From Dipteris shenzhenensis (taxonomy: Eukaryota; Polypodiophyta; Polypodiopsida; Gleicheniales): DNA of 64,000 bases. The DNA lies in the NCBI GenBank assembly GCA_047967505.1, contig CM106540.1; one strand, written 5' to 3'. Position numbers and translations under genes: made by a program. Below are positions 1 through 11,021 of this stretch, piece after piece. Position 1 is the first letter of the stretch. Each line of letters begins with the position of its first letter. The notes beneath the pieces were generated by a model. That model made no database searches. It saw nothing but the letters and a program-made list of their open reading frames with translations, and was not told the origin of the DNA.

Positions 1-297
1 GCTCATATTGTGATCTTCATCTTCTTCGCTAGATCTATCTGGATCAATTGGATCCGGCATTAGTAGTGGCATCTCCATATCCACATCACTATCTTCAAAA
101 ATTTATTTTCTTTGTGGTGCAACTTGGATCACATACCACCATCTTGGATCAGAATGATTCGGATGAAAAACCACCTATATTGAAGATGGGTGTCAAATGC
201 CATCAATTATATGAATGTATGCTTAAGTAGATATAAACATGTACTAATTGATCTTAAAAAACGAAAGCATTCAATTAATTAAATCATTAGTACGCAG

Positions 298-3096
298 CTA
301 CTCACAATGCTCGGGAAGAACAAAAGTATCACTTTCATCGGTCCAGAGTTTGGTGGAGTCAATCGCAAAGAAACCACTACTGTCTTTCCTCACTGTAGCA
401 TAGGGACCATTGTAAATAGTTCTAAACCATTTTACATTAAGAATGAAAAAGCTAAATCGTCTGAAATCAATTTCATAGATTTTGTGTATGGTTCCACAAT
501 AATCCAACTGCGAGGAGAGAAGATTGGTATCCGAAGCACTTGCTCTGCTATCTTGTGTGAAGTTAGCCATGGCTACACAATCATATGTGACTCTCTTTGA
601 ATTGATGCGTTCCACGCAAAAATGTCATCCATATGACCATAATGCACTATACTTTTTGTACTCCAAAAGAGCATCATTAAAACAATGAGGATGCATCTAT
701 TTTATAGCGTATATTGCCACAAATAACTTAATTACGTCAAGAAGTAAGAAACTTACATGCATCATACATCTAGATGAAAACTCTCGCTCACGCTCGTTTA
801 TTGTGTTTAGCTTTATGTAGAGCCCGTTGTAGCCAATCAAGTGACATGCGAGTGGGGAGAAGGGTGAGATCCTATGGATATGGTTGCACTTGCCTATGCA
901 TGACTATGAATCTCATCCTTGCATTCATTCTTTTCTACTTTGGTCGCTTCATATCTCTCAATCCACTTCTATATCTCCTTGCTATTGAGGATACAAAACT
1001 TATTGAATTTCTCCATTTGCTCTTTGCTCATCTTTCTTTCAATCCCTTTTCCTTAGGGAACCTCGCCAACAATGCGATCATCATCCTTGTTATGTCAAGC
1101 TTGCGACATATCGGGATCCATGGATGCAAGAAACTCTGTGATAATACTAATGACTCTTACATAAGCCATCCCTCTGCCATGCTTGCTTCTAGTCTTGCTC
1201 TCTGCCTTACAAATCCCTTCAAAGTTTTCATAAACCATTCGAGAAAAAACATCCATCGACTATGAACGGTACCAACTATGTGCACAAGTAAGTGCACTTG
1301 AGTTGTCATAATGCTCGAGGGAAAGTGCTTCTCAAGCAAGCACATGGATTTGATGGAGTCCACCCTAGCCTTCTCGATGCTCAATATGGAGATCTCTTTT
1401 TGAGATATCCACCTATTTCACATGCCCATGTAAGATTCATAATCTTTCTACAAATGATTCAACTTAAATTGAAGAAAATGTAATCAATGTGAGTTGATAG
1501 TAAGTGTACAACACAATACCATTGATCTTGAATATAGTGTTTCTAACATCTTCTTGTAAGCATCCTTTCACTGTAATCGAGAGGATGAACTATCCAAGCA
1601 ACAAAGAAGTCATGTCAATAATATAACATAATCATAATTACACTAATATAATGCATCACGATTATCGGTACACTAGTCCTACATCTTAGAATACCTGTAA
1701 GAGCTTGTGCCAATCATGGGACTTGAGCCCACTAAGCTTATTGTCCTTTGAAAATGCTCCTTTCAAGAAAGGCACATACCCTATCAATGTTCGAAAAGAG
1801 GCAATGTCCGCCTTGACTGTTGCCTCCTCTCTCTTGGAGAGGATCCATGTTGCTTTCAGGAGGACAACTTTACTACCACGCACTTGGTGCCACAAATGAG
1901 GCATCCTATCCATAGCACGCAAGTCTTCTCGCACTCCTCTCAAGCCTTTGTCACCAACAAGTGTGCCCAAATAGTAGCCCCCAAATTCTTAAAGATATGC
2001 ATGGGATCCAAGAGATGATTGATTTGTAATAACTGACCCTAATAAGAAAGCTCGTGAAAGATGGATAGCCTCTTCATACTAGGAGGAGGCTCCTCTCCAT
2101 TCTCCCTCCAAGCTTGAATCCAGTCACTTGTCTTCAAAGATGGTGGTGGTGGATCAAGCTGGCCTTCACGCGCAAGATGGTCCAGCGAAAGGTATCGAGC
2201 ATGACCTTCATAAAACATTTTTCTCATATGTTTGGAGTGTCATGCAAGCGCACTCAAATGCTTCCCACAAACATGACAAGCATGGTACCCACTTATTGCA
2301 AGTCTTGCATGCATGCATGAATGTGTTAGTATAAGACATGCACTAGAAAGAGAGTCATAAAAGTATCATTATACATGTAAAGACACAACCACGTACCTAC
2401 GCACTCTCCATATCCTGGGTAGTCATGCATGGTCCACATCAAGATTCCCCTGACCAAAATGTCAAAGACCCCTGTGCCTCTCCATAAGATCTGTAACTCC
2501 TCTATCAAAGGTGCCATGTACACGTCCATATTTTTGGCCTTATACTTCCTTGGCACAAGCAGTGCAAGCACGATGTGTCCCTTGTTTATTGTTAGCCATG
2601 GTGGGATATTGGAATTCATCAAGACTATAGGCCATGTCGACCAAGATGTCAAGCATAACCCGAAAGGGTTCATTTTGTCCATGGTGAGCCCAAGATGTAA
2701 GTTGTGTGGCTCCCTCACAAAGTCTAGCCACTGATATTCTATGTGCTTCCAAGCAGCACAATTTACAGAAATCCTCAATGTGTCATCAGTGGATCGATGT
2801 GTATCATGCCAAGTCATCAACTCCACTATCGATTTGCATCGGAACATGTGTTGTATTCTAGCAATGATGGGAAAGTGTCTCAAGACCTTTACTGGGCTCT
2901 GCGCATGCTGCAAGTCATTCGAACAATTAACCAAATCTCCATGCTCACAACAAAAGAGAATACAATCCTTACGATAAGCATGAATGGTATCATAATCCAT
3001 ACCCACCATTGTCAGCATCTTCTTCGCTTCATCTCTTGATGTGGGCATGGTATTTGGTGCAAGCGACATCTTCTGGAGCAACCTATCGCAATCCAA
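298..3096 (-). pseudogene. CACTA transposase (TnpD / Transposase_21 type), decayed
   Basis: Transposase of a CACTA element; intact versions bind and cut the element ends in the nucleus. Read right to left. 3096-2326 gives the Transposase_21 core: spacing of LPVKVLRxFP-like (SPVKVLRHFP), MTWHDTHRSTDDTLR, DKMNPFGLCLTSWSTWP, NIPPWLTINKGH, and DVYMAPLIEELQILWRGTGVFD. 2320-2040 continues with a cysteine-rich stretch and GHARYLSLDHLARE. 1970-1686 contains GTLVGDKGLRGVREDL and GLKSHDWHKLLQ. 1384-1157 matches DUF4218 (LEKHFPSSIM, SRWMFFLEWFMKTLKGFVR). 615-298 matches DUF4216 (YCGTIHKIYEID, VKWFR, GFFAIDSTKLW). Frames change between these blocks; some changes may be introns, but stops make it non-functional as it stands. 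Family assignment is firm from the ordered motifs; exon borders were not resolved. Confidence 0.8.
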
Positions 3097-3099
3097 AAT

Positions 3100-3673
3100 A
3101 TATATGCTTCCAATAATGAGAAACTATAATGATTCTCATCAAAACAATCAAAATTCAAATTTAGTTTAATTATGCGCTAACCTCATTAAGGACAAGACAC
3201 TTGTATTGAAGCACCCATACTTTTCTTGCAGATTCAAGATTGAGAGACAAGCCCGTAGTTTTGACATCCCAGCACCCTCGTACAGCCATGTTGATTGCAA
3301 CTCTTGCACCACGGTCTCAGACTCGGACATCACGTGTACATGTGATGTAGTTCTCCTCTCTTTTCCCCTCTTTCCTTCTCTCTTTTCCTTCTCTGTTTCA
3401 TTCTCTCCTTTCCTCTTTTTTCCTCTCTTTCCTTCTCTTTTTCCTTCTCTTTTCCTCTCTTTTCCTCCTCTTTTTCATTCTCTCTTTTCCTCTCTTTTCT
3501 TCTCTTTTCCTCTCTTTTCTATAATTGTCTTAAGTAAATAATTGTATTTTCATAGTTTTAGTAAATTGAATTTGAGTTTCAAGTAATAAATTGTCTTTCC
3601 GGTTCTTAGCCACTCTTGTGTTTGTTTTTGTTTTCGTGTTTGTGTCTGTGTTTGTCCAATCTCCCCAAATTAG
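3100..3673. other. Spacer between divergent CACTA genes with pyrimidine tract
   Basis: No gene. Between the divergent transposase and second gene lies a C/T tract at about 3351-3520 made of imperfect TCTCTTTTCC units on the plus strand. Just before the second gene is a T/G-rich leader (tttgtttttgttttcgtgtttgtg-like, about 3615-3655) also present in copy 2 at 8990-9028. The position suggests a two-way promoter region, but no convincing TATA box was found. Confidence 0.4.
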
Positions 3674-5260
3674 ACATGGCATAATGTCACACGTCCAGAG
3701 AGTACGAAATGCCTCGTAGGAGGAGATGCTATGATCCGTACTCTCTAGAGGACATTGATTCCACTAAGCCGACTCCTCAGGGGCATACCCTTGTGACTAC
3801 TCGACTCCTCTCAGGCCCAGCACTGTGACTACCCCTCGAGGAACTCCTTTGCTAGTAGCCCATGGCTTCGTCGGGAGTCTCAATGAGTTTTTTGCATCCA
3901 TGAGCAATGTAGATGCAGCAAGATTCTTCTCTCTACTATCCCAGAGGACCTCAACTATTCCCTCTCCTACACCCCTTGGGGGTAGATCAGGGCCATCGAG
4001 ACGGCTGGACCTGCTCGATAGCTATCCCCTATAGCCCCTTTGACTGAGGGGTCATCACTTGGGTGTACTCATCGTAGGTCCGGGAAGAGTAGTAAGGGTC
4101 GAGGTTACTGTGGTGGCTCGAGGGATGTAGACGAGTCAGCACACTCACATCCCTACATGTCTCCACTTTGTCATGAGACCCAGTACCAGTAAGGTCCCTT
4201 GCCCTCTCCAGTGAAAGGCAAAGGAACCCCAGAGCCGACTCCCTCTACTACTACTCACTCCTTAAGCGCTTGCAGTACCACCCCTCGCTATAGCTCTACT
4301 ACTGCCACTCCCCCCCAAGGACCTTTACTATGAGATCACTATGGGTAAAGAGATCATAGAAAATAAAAAGGGTAGTCAAGTGCTGGCTGCCATGAGGCGG
4401 TTGATGAGCCACCATTTCAAGAACGGCATAACACTTGACTCGTGGAACCAGGATGAAGAAAAGAAGAAGACAATCATTGAGAAATTGAGAAGACAATTCC
4501 CTAACCCCCCTCGGTGGGAGTTTGATGACTCATACATGTGAGAGCGCATGTGTGCTATGTTGAAGCATCGCAGGTCGGAGTTGCGAGATGCCATTGTGGC
4601 GAAGAAGCCTAAACCCAACCAGGTGGATAAAGGTGACTGGAAGTTTTTGAAGAAGGAGCTGAGGGACATGTCCACAAAGTTTGATAATCAACGGAGGGCT
4701 GCAAGGAGACGGCTGGACACCGTAGGTGCTTCGTACCTCGGCAGTGGTGGCGAACGGGCCGCATTCGAGGCATGGGTGGTAGGTCTACTTCTCATTTAAT
4801 TTATTGTTCTATTCGTTTTATTACATATTGCATGCACTTTATCTAACTCTCGTAATTTGGCTCCATAGCAATCTATGATTTGTCTGCCATCCCACGAATG
4901 AAGAGACGAACTGCGCATTCCACATACGAGTGAAGAAGTGTTTTATTGAGATAGAGGCACAAGGAGTGGCAGTCGATTGGGCTGCGGTGACTTCTCACTC
5001 GATATAAGGCTACTCCAACTTGTAACCTTACTTTTAAAATTGTTTTATTCTTTAAGTTCCAATCTAATTTTAATTAAAATGGTTTCACTCTTAGGGTGCA
5101 AGCTCAAACATCCCATCAGCGGAGGCGAGCGGTGATGATGAGGAGGCAGTTCTCAGGGGATTTGGCTTAGAGGTCGATGAGGGCCAAGGATCAGGTGGAG
5201 GTCACGATGACGCGACGATGACGACGAGTCAGATGAGTAGTAGTAGTAGTATTAGTAGTA
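3674..5260 (+). pseudogene. CACTA second gene (Transposase_24-like), copy 1, decayed
   Basis: Related along its whole length to the gene at 9036-10616. Recognisable blocks: an N-terminal Arg-rich start after ATTAGACATGG, a Pro/Ser/Thr-rich linker with HGFVGSLNEF and AARFFSLLSQRTS (3850-3960), then the conserved helical domain (4340-4780): AAMRRLMSHHFKNGI, NPPRWEFDDSYM, MLKHRRSELRD, WKFLKKELRD, RRAARRRLD. A donor (GTG then GTAGGT) ends this exon near 4780; a clean acceptor CCATAG at 4863-4868 starts the next. The last exon follows an acceptor at about 5095 and is acidic. The helical domain resembles the plant Ptta/En/Spm transposase family (Transposase_24). A stop within MCAMLKHRR's upstream codon (TGA at 4539) and frameshifts break it. 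Likely a DNA-binding accessory protein in intact elements. Confidence 0.7.
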
Positions 5261-5797
5261 ATTTGTATATACTTTGGCATGTATATGCTTTTATTTTTGT
5301 CGGCTCATTTGACCGATTTTGTATCACCCTTTTCGAAAGGGAAATTTTGTAACAAAAAACAAGGTCGTATATACTTTGGCATGTATATTCTTTTGTCGGT
5401 CGGCTCGTTTGAGGGATTTTGTATCACCCTTTTTGCAAGGTAAATTTTGTAACAAACAAGGTTTGAGAGTTTTATCTCGCCTGTTTGATCGTAAACATTC
5501 TTTTGTAATGCAAGAAAAGAAACATTAGTGGGGAAAAATGGGGCCACAGCAAGCCTTGTTTTGCCCCACTAATTTTTTGTGTCTGTTCTATTAAAGGTCG
5601 GTATATAACAACCCTTTACCAGTGTCAATATATATCGATATTTACTAGCGTTGGTATATACTGACGATTATATACCGATGCACATTTTTTGATGCTAATA
5701 ACGACGTAAATATCGACATTTTTGCCCTTTAAAAAAAAACTTTTTAGTGTAAAAAAGGTCGATATTTGTGTCGAAAAATGGCCTATACCTGGTAGTG
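5261..5797 (+). repeat. CACTA copy 1 right subterminal region and terminal repeat
   Basis: Contains two direct repeats of a roughly 80-base unit (TTGTATCACCCTTTTxGxAAGG, at about 5319 and 5419), an inverted pair ATTAGTGGGG (5524-5533) and CCCCACTAAT (5564-5573), then degenerate GTATATAxCGA-type subterminal motifs (5600-5760), and the terminal inverted repeat ending at 5797. The same order is seen in copy 2 at 10617-11152, which supports both assignments. Confidence 0.6.
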
Positions 5798-7624
5798 CTA
5801 GTGGCGGCCTTTTCTAATTTAATTTAGTAGATGTTGGTTTATTGAATTAAATTTCGCTAATTGACTACACTTTTTTGCTTTTTAAAAAAACCCTAAAAAA
5901 CTCAACTAAACAAAACCCTAAACCCCCTAACTACACTAAACTACTAAAGCCATCCATGTAAACCCTAAACAAATAAACCTTCCCTCACCTTCCTCATGCC
6001 ATCACCCACATTCAAGTATGGTAGATTTCTTGGTAATGTTTCTTTCCCCTCAATCTATATATACTACCCTTTCCTCTACATGGCTCTACAGGCTAGAATG
6101 GCACCTAATCCTTCATGCCCTTGCGAGTACTCTTCTTCTAGGCTCGATGGTGTCTTTAGGATCCCAGGTTGATGGGGTATCCCCATACTAGTTTTCTTGC
6201 TACTTATCTCCCTTGCATTTTCTTCATTCCCTTGCCGTACTATGTGATCGTCAACTTACCTTCTAGCTATTCTCACTCCTTCCAGCTATTTTGTGTGTTG
6301 GCTCCTTCTACACTCTTAGTTCTCATCGTGCATCTCTATAATGCTATGGGTCTCTTGGTGCAACGCTACAGGACTACATAGTAGTTATATGCACTAGGTT
6401 CTATTTATCGCTCAATCGTGACATTATTATTTATCACTTTGGCTCACGTAACAACATGCTAGATCTCCATTGACTTGCACTGATATCTTTTACCTTGATT
6501 CAGACAAACTTCGCCCGAGTCAGGTGCCTTATCCAGGAATTATCCCTAGAATTGACGATCACAATTCTTCCTATTTCTTCTCTCCTGGATCTCATCCGAA
6601 TCCTATGTAGTCTCTATTTGCATAGTTGCAATCTGTTGTCATGGTTTTCTTGTCTCTATCATTATTATGTGCCTTTCCTACAGTGCACACCGTAATCATC
6701 GACCGCACAGCTTTTGACAAGCCGAGCTGAAACCAACACCTCTTTAACTAACTCTAGTACAGCACACCTTGCCACAATCTGCTAGCTCTATGGAACCCAA
6801 TGGCTTATTAGTTTAAGATGGTATGTCTCCTTCTCTACTATTACTACTATGTATATAATTTGTCCGTATAAGCTTATAATGATGCTATCCTCTCCCTATT
6901 TAACTATCCTCACTGTATATCCCTACACGACCTCCTCTACTCTAGCCTTAAACTCTCTATATGCCCATCTATTCTACCCGTAACCCCTTACTGTCTAGCT
7001 CTCCTCCATGGCGACTTCCTAGGTCAGATTAATCGCCTATGCTAGCCACTGCACTACTGCTCCTCCCTCCCTACTCTCCTACTCCCTTTCTTTTTCACTA
7101 CTCTCTTGCTTTTATTTTCGTCAACTCCTACGTTATTCTCCCTGGTCATTGCCCGTAGTCACTCTACGTAGTCATTTTAGGATCTTCTCCATATGGTCCA
7201 AGCTCTTGGTCTAGCTTGCGGAATGCTTGACCTGAACCTACGAACTATTCGGCTACTATAGGCTCTCTCACCTCTGTCATGCAGGTTCGCCTCCTATTAA
7301 TATAAGTTGTCGTGATGGTAGTCTGTCCCTCCATGTACACTAAGCTTCTCCACTATACGGTGTTATGTACAATACTCACCTTACCTTACATAGGATCTAT
7401 GTAACCGGCCTTTATGGTGGCAGTGCATTATCTCTTGCCTCTATCGTTTGCGCCGTTCTTACCAAGTAGTTGTATTTGGTCACTAGTAGTGCAGATGTGG
7501 CGGTATATGTCTTGTTGCTTTGTTTAGAAAGTTATACGTTTGTGGTAGGTCTACTATAGAATGGCGACTATGTGGTTGTATGTTGTTGTGTGTTTGTTTG
7601 ATTTATTGATTGATTGTTTGTGTG
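5798..7624. other. Unassigned spacer, no recognisable gene
   Basis: About 1.8 kb with only short open frames in all six frames. An A/C-rich patch at 5885-5975 has three CCCTAAA motifs but no tandem array. The rest is T/C-rich on the plus strand and shows no similarity by eye to the flanking CACTA copies. It may be the degraded left part of CACTA copy 2, since no left CACTA terminus was found here, but this is a guess. Confidence 0.4.
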
Positions 7625-8755
7625 GTGTCCTTCTCTTTTTCCGCATGAGCATAAGCATGAGCTTATGCTTAAGCATAAGCATAAGCATAAGCATAAGCAT
7701 AAGCATAAGCATAAGCTCATGCATGAGCATGAGCTTATGCTTAAGTTTCCGCATAAGCTTATGCGGAAATAGACAATGAGAGAAGCTTATGCTTCTCTCA
7801 TTCTCTTTTTCCGCATAAGCTCCTTCTCTTTTTCCGCATGAGCATAAGCATGAGCTTATGCTCATTTAAGCATAAGCATAAACATAAGCTCATGCTTATG
7901 CTCATGCGGAAAAAGAGAAGGAGCTTATGCTCATGCGAAAAAAGAGAAGGAGCTTATGCGGAAAAAGAGAAAGAGCTTATGCTTATGCATTCTCTTTTTC
8001 CGCATAAGCTTCTCTCATTCTCTTTTTCCGCATAAGCTCCTTCTCTTTTTCCGCATAAGCTCCTCTTTCTCTTTTTATGCCATGCTTATGCTCATGCATG
8101 AGCATGAGCTTATGCTTAAGTTTCCGCATAAGCTTATGCAGAAATAGAGAATGAGAGAAGCTTATGCTTCTCTCATTCTCTATTTCCGCATAAGCTCCTT
8201 CTCTTTTTATGCATAAGCTCCTTCTCTTTTTCCGCATAAGCTCCTCCTTCTCTTTTTATGCATAAGCTCCTTCTCTATTTTCGCATAAGCTCCTTCTCTT
8301 TTTCTGCATAAGAAGCTTATGCGGAAATAGAGAATGAGAGAAGCTTATGCGGAAATAGAGAATGAGAGAAGCTTATGCGGAAATAGAGAACGAGAGAAGC
8401 TTATGCGGAAATAGAGAATGAAATAAGCTTTTGCGTGAGCATATGCGGAAATAGAGAATGAGAGAAGCTCATGCTCACCCATGAGCATAAGCATAAGCTC
8501 ATGCGGAAAAAGAGAAGGAGCTTATGCGGAAATAGAGAATGAGTTTCCGCATAAGCTTCTCTCCTTCTCTTTTTCTGCATAAGCTCCTTCTCTTTTTCCG
8601 CATGAGCATAAGCATGCGGAATCTCATTCTCTATTTTATGCATAAGCTCCTTCTCTATTTCCGATGCCTATGCTTAAGCATAAGCTCATGCTTATGCGTG
8701 AGCTTATGCGGAAATAGAGAATGAGAGAAGCATAAGCTCATTCTCTATTTCCCAC
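7625..8755. repeat. Palindromic satellite built on GCATAAGCTTATGC
   Basis: About 1.1 kb of interspersed forward and reverse copies of a short vocabulary: the palindrome GCATAAGCTTATGC, the hexamer ATAAGC repeated seven times in a row at 7675-7716, and a stem unit CTTCTCTTTTTCCGCATAAG that also appears as its reverse complement CTTATGCGGAAAAAGAGAAG. A 28-bp unit beginning GCTTATGCGGAAATAG starts at 8315, 8343, 8371 and 8399, an exact period. The open frames here (alternating Met-Leu or Ser-Ile) are by-products of the hexamer. It lies directly 5' of CACTA copy 2's second gene, where copy 1 has its transposase. Confidence 0.85.
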
Positions 8756-8990
8756 TCTATTTCCCCCTTCTCTCATTTCCCCCTTCTCTCCTTCTCTATT
8801 TTCCCTCATCTCTTTCCTCTTCTCTATTTCCCCCTTCTCTCATTCTCTATTTCCTCATTCTCATTCTTTTCTTTCCTTTACATCTTCTTTCCCTCTTATC
8901 TTTCCCTCTTCTTTCCCTCTTTCCTTTCCCTCTTCTTTCCTTTCCCTCTTCTTTCTTCTTGCCTATGCCTATGCCTATGAGAATGCTCAT
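8756..8990. repeat. Pyrimidine-rich tract (CTCTATTTCCCCCTT-type)
   Basis: Imperfect CTCTATTTCCCCCTTCTCT and TTTCCCTCTTC repeats on the plus strand, joining the palindromic satellite to the T/G-rich leader of the next gene. It occupies the same place as the tract at 3351-3520 in copy 1, so it is probably part of the element's promoter-side region. Confidence 0.6.
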
Positions 8991-9035
8991 GTTTGTTTTT
9001 TGTTTTCTGTTTTCGTGTTTGTGTCTATGTTAGAC

Positions 9036-10616
9036 ATGGGATCACGTCACTCATCCGACGAGTACGGACAGCCTCGCAGGAGGAGAGCTCACGATCTATA
9101 TGCTCCAGAGGACTTTGATTCCTCTCAGGCGACTACCTCGAGGACTACCCCTGGTCCGACTCCTCTCGGTCTTAGCACTGTGACTACCCCTGGTCCGCGA
9201 CCCCTCTTCTATGTAGCACTGCGACTACCCCTCAGGGAACTCCTTTGCTAGTCACGCATGGCTTTGTCGGGACTCCCGACGAGTTTGTAGTGCAGATGAG
9301 CGATGAGGAGGCAGCGAGATTCTTCTCTCTGCTCTCTCAGAGGACCTCCGCAATTCCTTCCCCTACACCGACGGGTGGACGTACAGCCCAGCCATCCCCT
9401 CGCGCCCCTTCGACCGCGGGATCATCACCTGCGCATGCCTCCCACAAGGGAAGGAAGAGTAGGATGGGCGGCTCATGTTGTGCTGACTTAGGAGATGTAG
9501 ACGAGTCAGCACACTCACGCTCCTTTAGGTCTCCACTTGGTCCGGAGACACAGTATCAGTCAGGTCCCTTTCCCTCTCCTACTCCCACTGCTACTCCTCG
9601 ATCCGGAAGCGGTCGCGCAGCTTCCACTCCTTCAGACTCTGCTACCGTCAGTCCCCCTTACTCATCAGGGGATCTCTCCTATCAAATCACATCTGCCGGA
9701 GAGATAATAGAAGACAAAAAGGACAAAGCAGTGATGGCTGCCATGAGGAGGTTGATGAGTCATCACTTCAAGAGCGGCATAAATATCGATTGGTGGTATC
9801 AAGATGCCCAAAAGAAGCAGGCGGTGATCGATGAGTTAAAACAAAGATACCCTAATCCGCCAAATGTGGAGTTTAATAACAATTATATGCTCGAGCGCAT
9901 GGGTTTGGTCCTAAAGCATCGCAGATCAACCTTGCGTACTTCCATTACAAAGGGGTTGGCTAAACCCAGCTGGGCAGACAAAGCTGATTGGAAGTACTTC
10001 AAGAAGCAACATAGGGACCATCCCAAAATGTTCGAGGGTCAGAGGAGGGCTACGAAGAGACGGCTGGACGTCGTAGGTACTTCGCACTTTGGTGCAGGTG
10101 GACGGTATGCGTTCGAGGCAACCGTGGTAAGTCTACTTCTTCCCATTTAATGTATTGTTCTATTTGTTTTACTTACATATTACATGCACTTTAGCTAACT
10201 CTAACTCTCGTAAATTGGATCCACAACAAGCTGCGATGGGTCATCTTCCTACGGATGCAGAGACGCGGCGCGCATTTCGTATAGGAACAAAGCCGTGGTT
10301 CATTGAGCAAGAGGCAATGGGAGCGACAGCCGATTGGGCTGAGGTGGCTGCTCGCACGGTATAAGTTTACTCATACTTGTAATCTCACTTTTTAATTTAA
10401 GTTCCAATCTAATTTTCGATTTATATGGTTCACTCTTAGGGTCAAAGCTCAAGCGTCCCATCATCGGAGACGAGCGATCAACAGGGGCAAGGATCGGATG
10501 CAGGTGCCGAGGACGAGGGAGAAGACGCAGGTGTCGGGGACGAGGGAGAAGACGTAGGTGTCGAGGACCAAGGAACAGGCCAACAAGACGATTCGGATTC
10601 AGATTTGGATGAGTAG
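9036..10616 (+). pseudogene. CACTA second gene (Transposase_24-like), copy 2, nearly intact
   Basis: Start chosen at ATG 9036 after the shared leader. N-terminus: basic (QPRRRRAHD) and Pro/Thr-rich. One frameshift near 9205-9212 separates it from the main frame (9212-10126), which has HGFVGTPDEF, EAARFFSLLSQ, a Ser/Pro-rich low-complexity linker, then the helical domain: AAMRRLMSHHFKSGI, DWWYQDAQKKQAVIDELK, MGLVLKHRRSTLRTS, ADWKYFKKQHRDHPKMFE, RRATKRRLD. Donor GTG|GTAAGT at 10126/10127. Exon 2 (10227-10358) is in phase, but its acceptor is AA where copy 1 has AG. Exon 3 (10440-10616) follows CTCTTAG and is acidic (repeated EDEGED, ending DDSDSDLDE). The helical part resembles the plant Ptta/En/Spm family. 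Probably an accessory DNA-binding protein; inactive because of the frameshift and lost acceptor. Confidence 0.7.
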
Positions 10617-10812
10617 TGGTAGTAGCATTTTGTATATCCGCTCGTTTGAGCAATTTTGTATCGCCCTTTCACAGGGTAATTTTGTTACAAACACAGTTGT
10701 ATATGTATATGCATTTCTTCCTCATCGTTCACAAGAACAATTTTGTATCACCCTACAAGCAAGGGAAATTTTATTATAAAAAACTTTCTTTTGTAATTAC
10801 AAAAAAAAAAAA

Positions 10813-10877
10813 GGATTAGTGGGGCTAAACAGGGCTCAAACAGGGCCAAAAGGAAGCCCTGTTTAGCCCCACTAACC
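10813..10877. repeat. Long hairpin in CACTA copy 2
   Basis: Inverted repeat with arms of about 23 bases (10813-10836 and 10855-10877), core ATTAGTGGGGCTAAACAGGG pairing with its complement with one mismatch and an 18-base loop. The outer 10 bases of both arms are also present in copy 1 at 5524-5573, so the structure is a conserved part of this element family. Confidence 0.8.
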
Positions 10878-10901
10878 CTTTTTTTTTTACTTTTATTAAT
10901 C

Positions 10902-11021
10902 GTCGCTATATAGCGACGTTTACCAGTGTCGCTATATAGCGACGATTAACAGTGTCGCTATATAGCAACGTTTGTCATCGTCGCTATATAGCGACGATTA
11001 ATAGCGTCGCTATATAGCGAC
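10902..11021. repeat. Five subterminal 16-bp palindromes at 26-bp spacing
   Basis: The palindrome GTCGCTATATAGCGAC starts at 10902, 10928, 10954, 10980 and 11006, each exactly 26 bases apart; the third copy has one change (GCAAC for GCGAC). A half-copy TATAGCGACG follows at about 11027. Subterminal repeats near CACTA ends are binding sites for element-encoded proteins in known members such as En/Spm; the role here is inferred from position. Confidence 0.85.

Larger units (their letters stand above)
1..5797. mobile_element. CACTA (CMC/EnSpm) DNA transposon copy 1, left end outside window
   Basis: Class II element recognised from its genes and its right terminus. The right end at 5797 reads, on the reverse strand, CACTACCAGGTATAGGCC, the CACTA-type terminal inverted repeat; the 3 bases after it, CTA (5798-5800), would be the target duplication. 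It holds a minus-strand TnpD-type transposase remnant (298-3096) and a divergently transcribed plus-strand second gene (3674-5260). The transposase runs leftward towards position 1, so the other terminus lies outside the window and the pair of ends cannot be verified. The last 500 bases before the terminus carry degenerate versions of the subterminal repeats found in copy 2. Confidence 0.75.

Noticed and set aside
5885-5975. CCCTAAA motifs like plant telomere repeats.
   Set aside because: Only three separated copies in an A/C-rich patch, with no tandem array; similar single motifs occur at 59430 and 62250.
7554-8724. Long open frames of alternating Met-Leu or Ser-Ile.
   Set aside because: They are translations of the ATAAGC hexamer and its reverse complement in a satellite and have no other coding signs.
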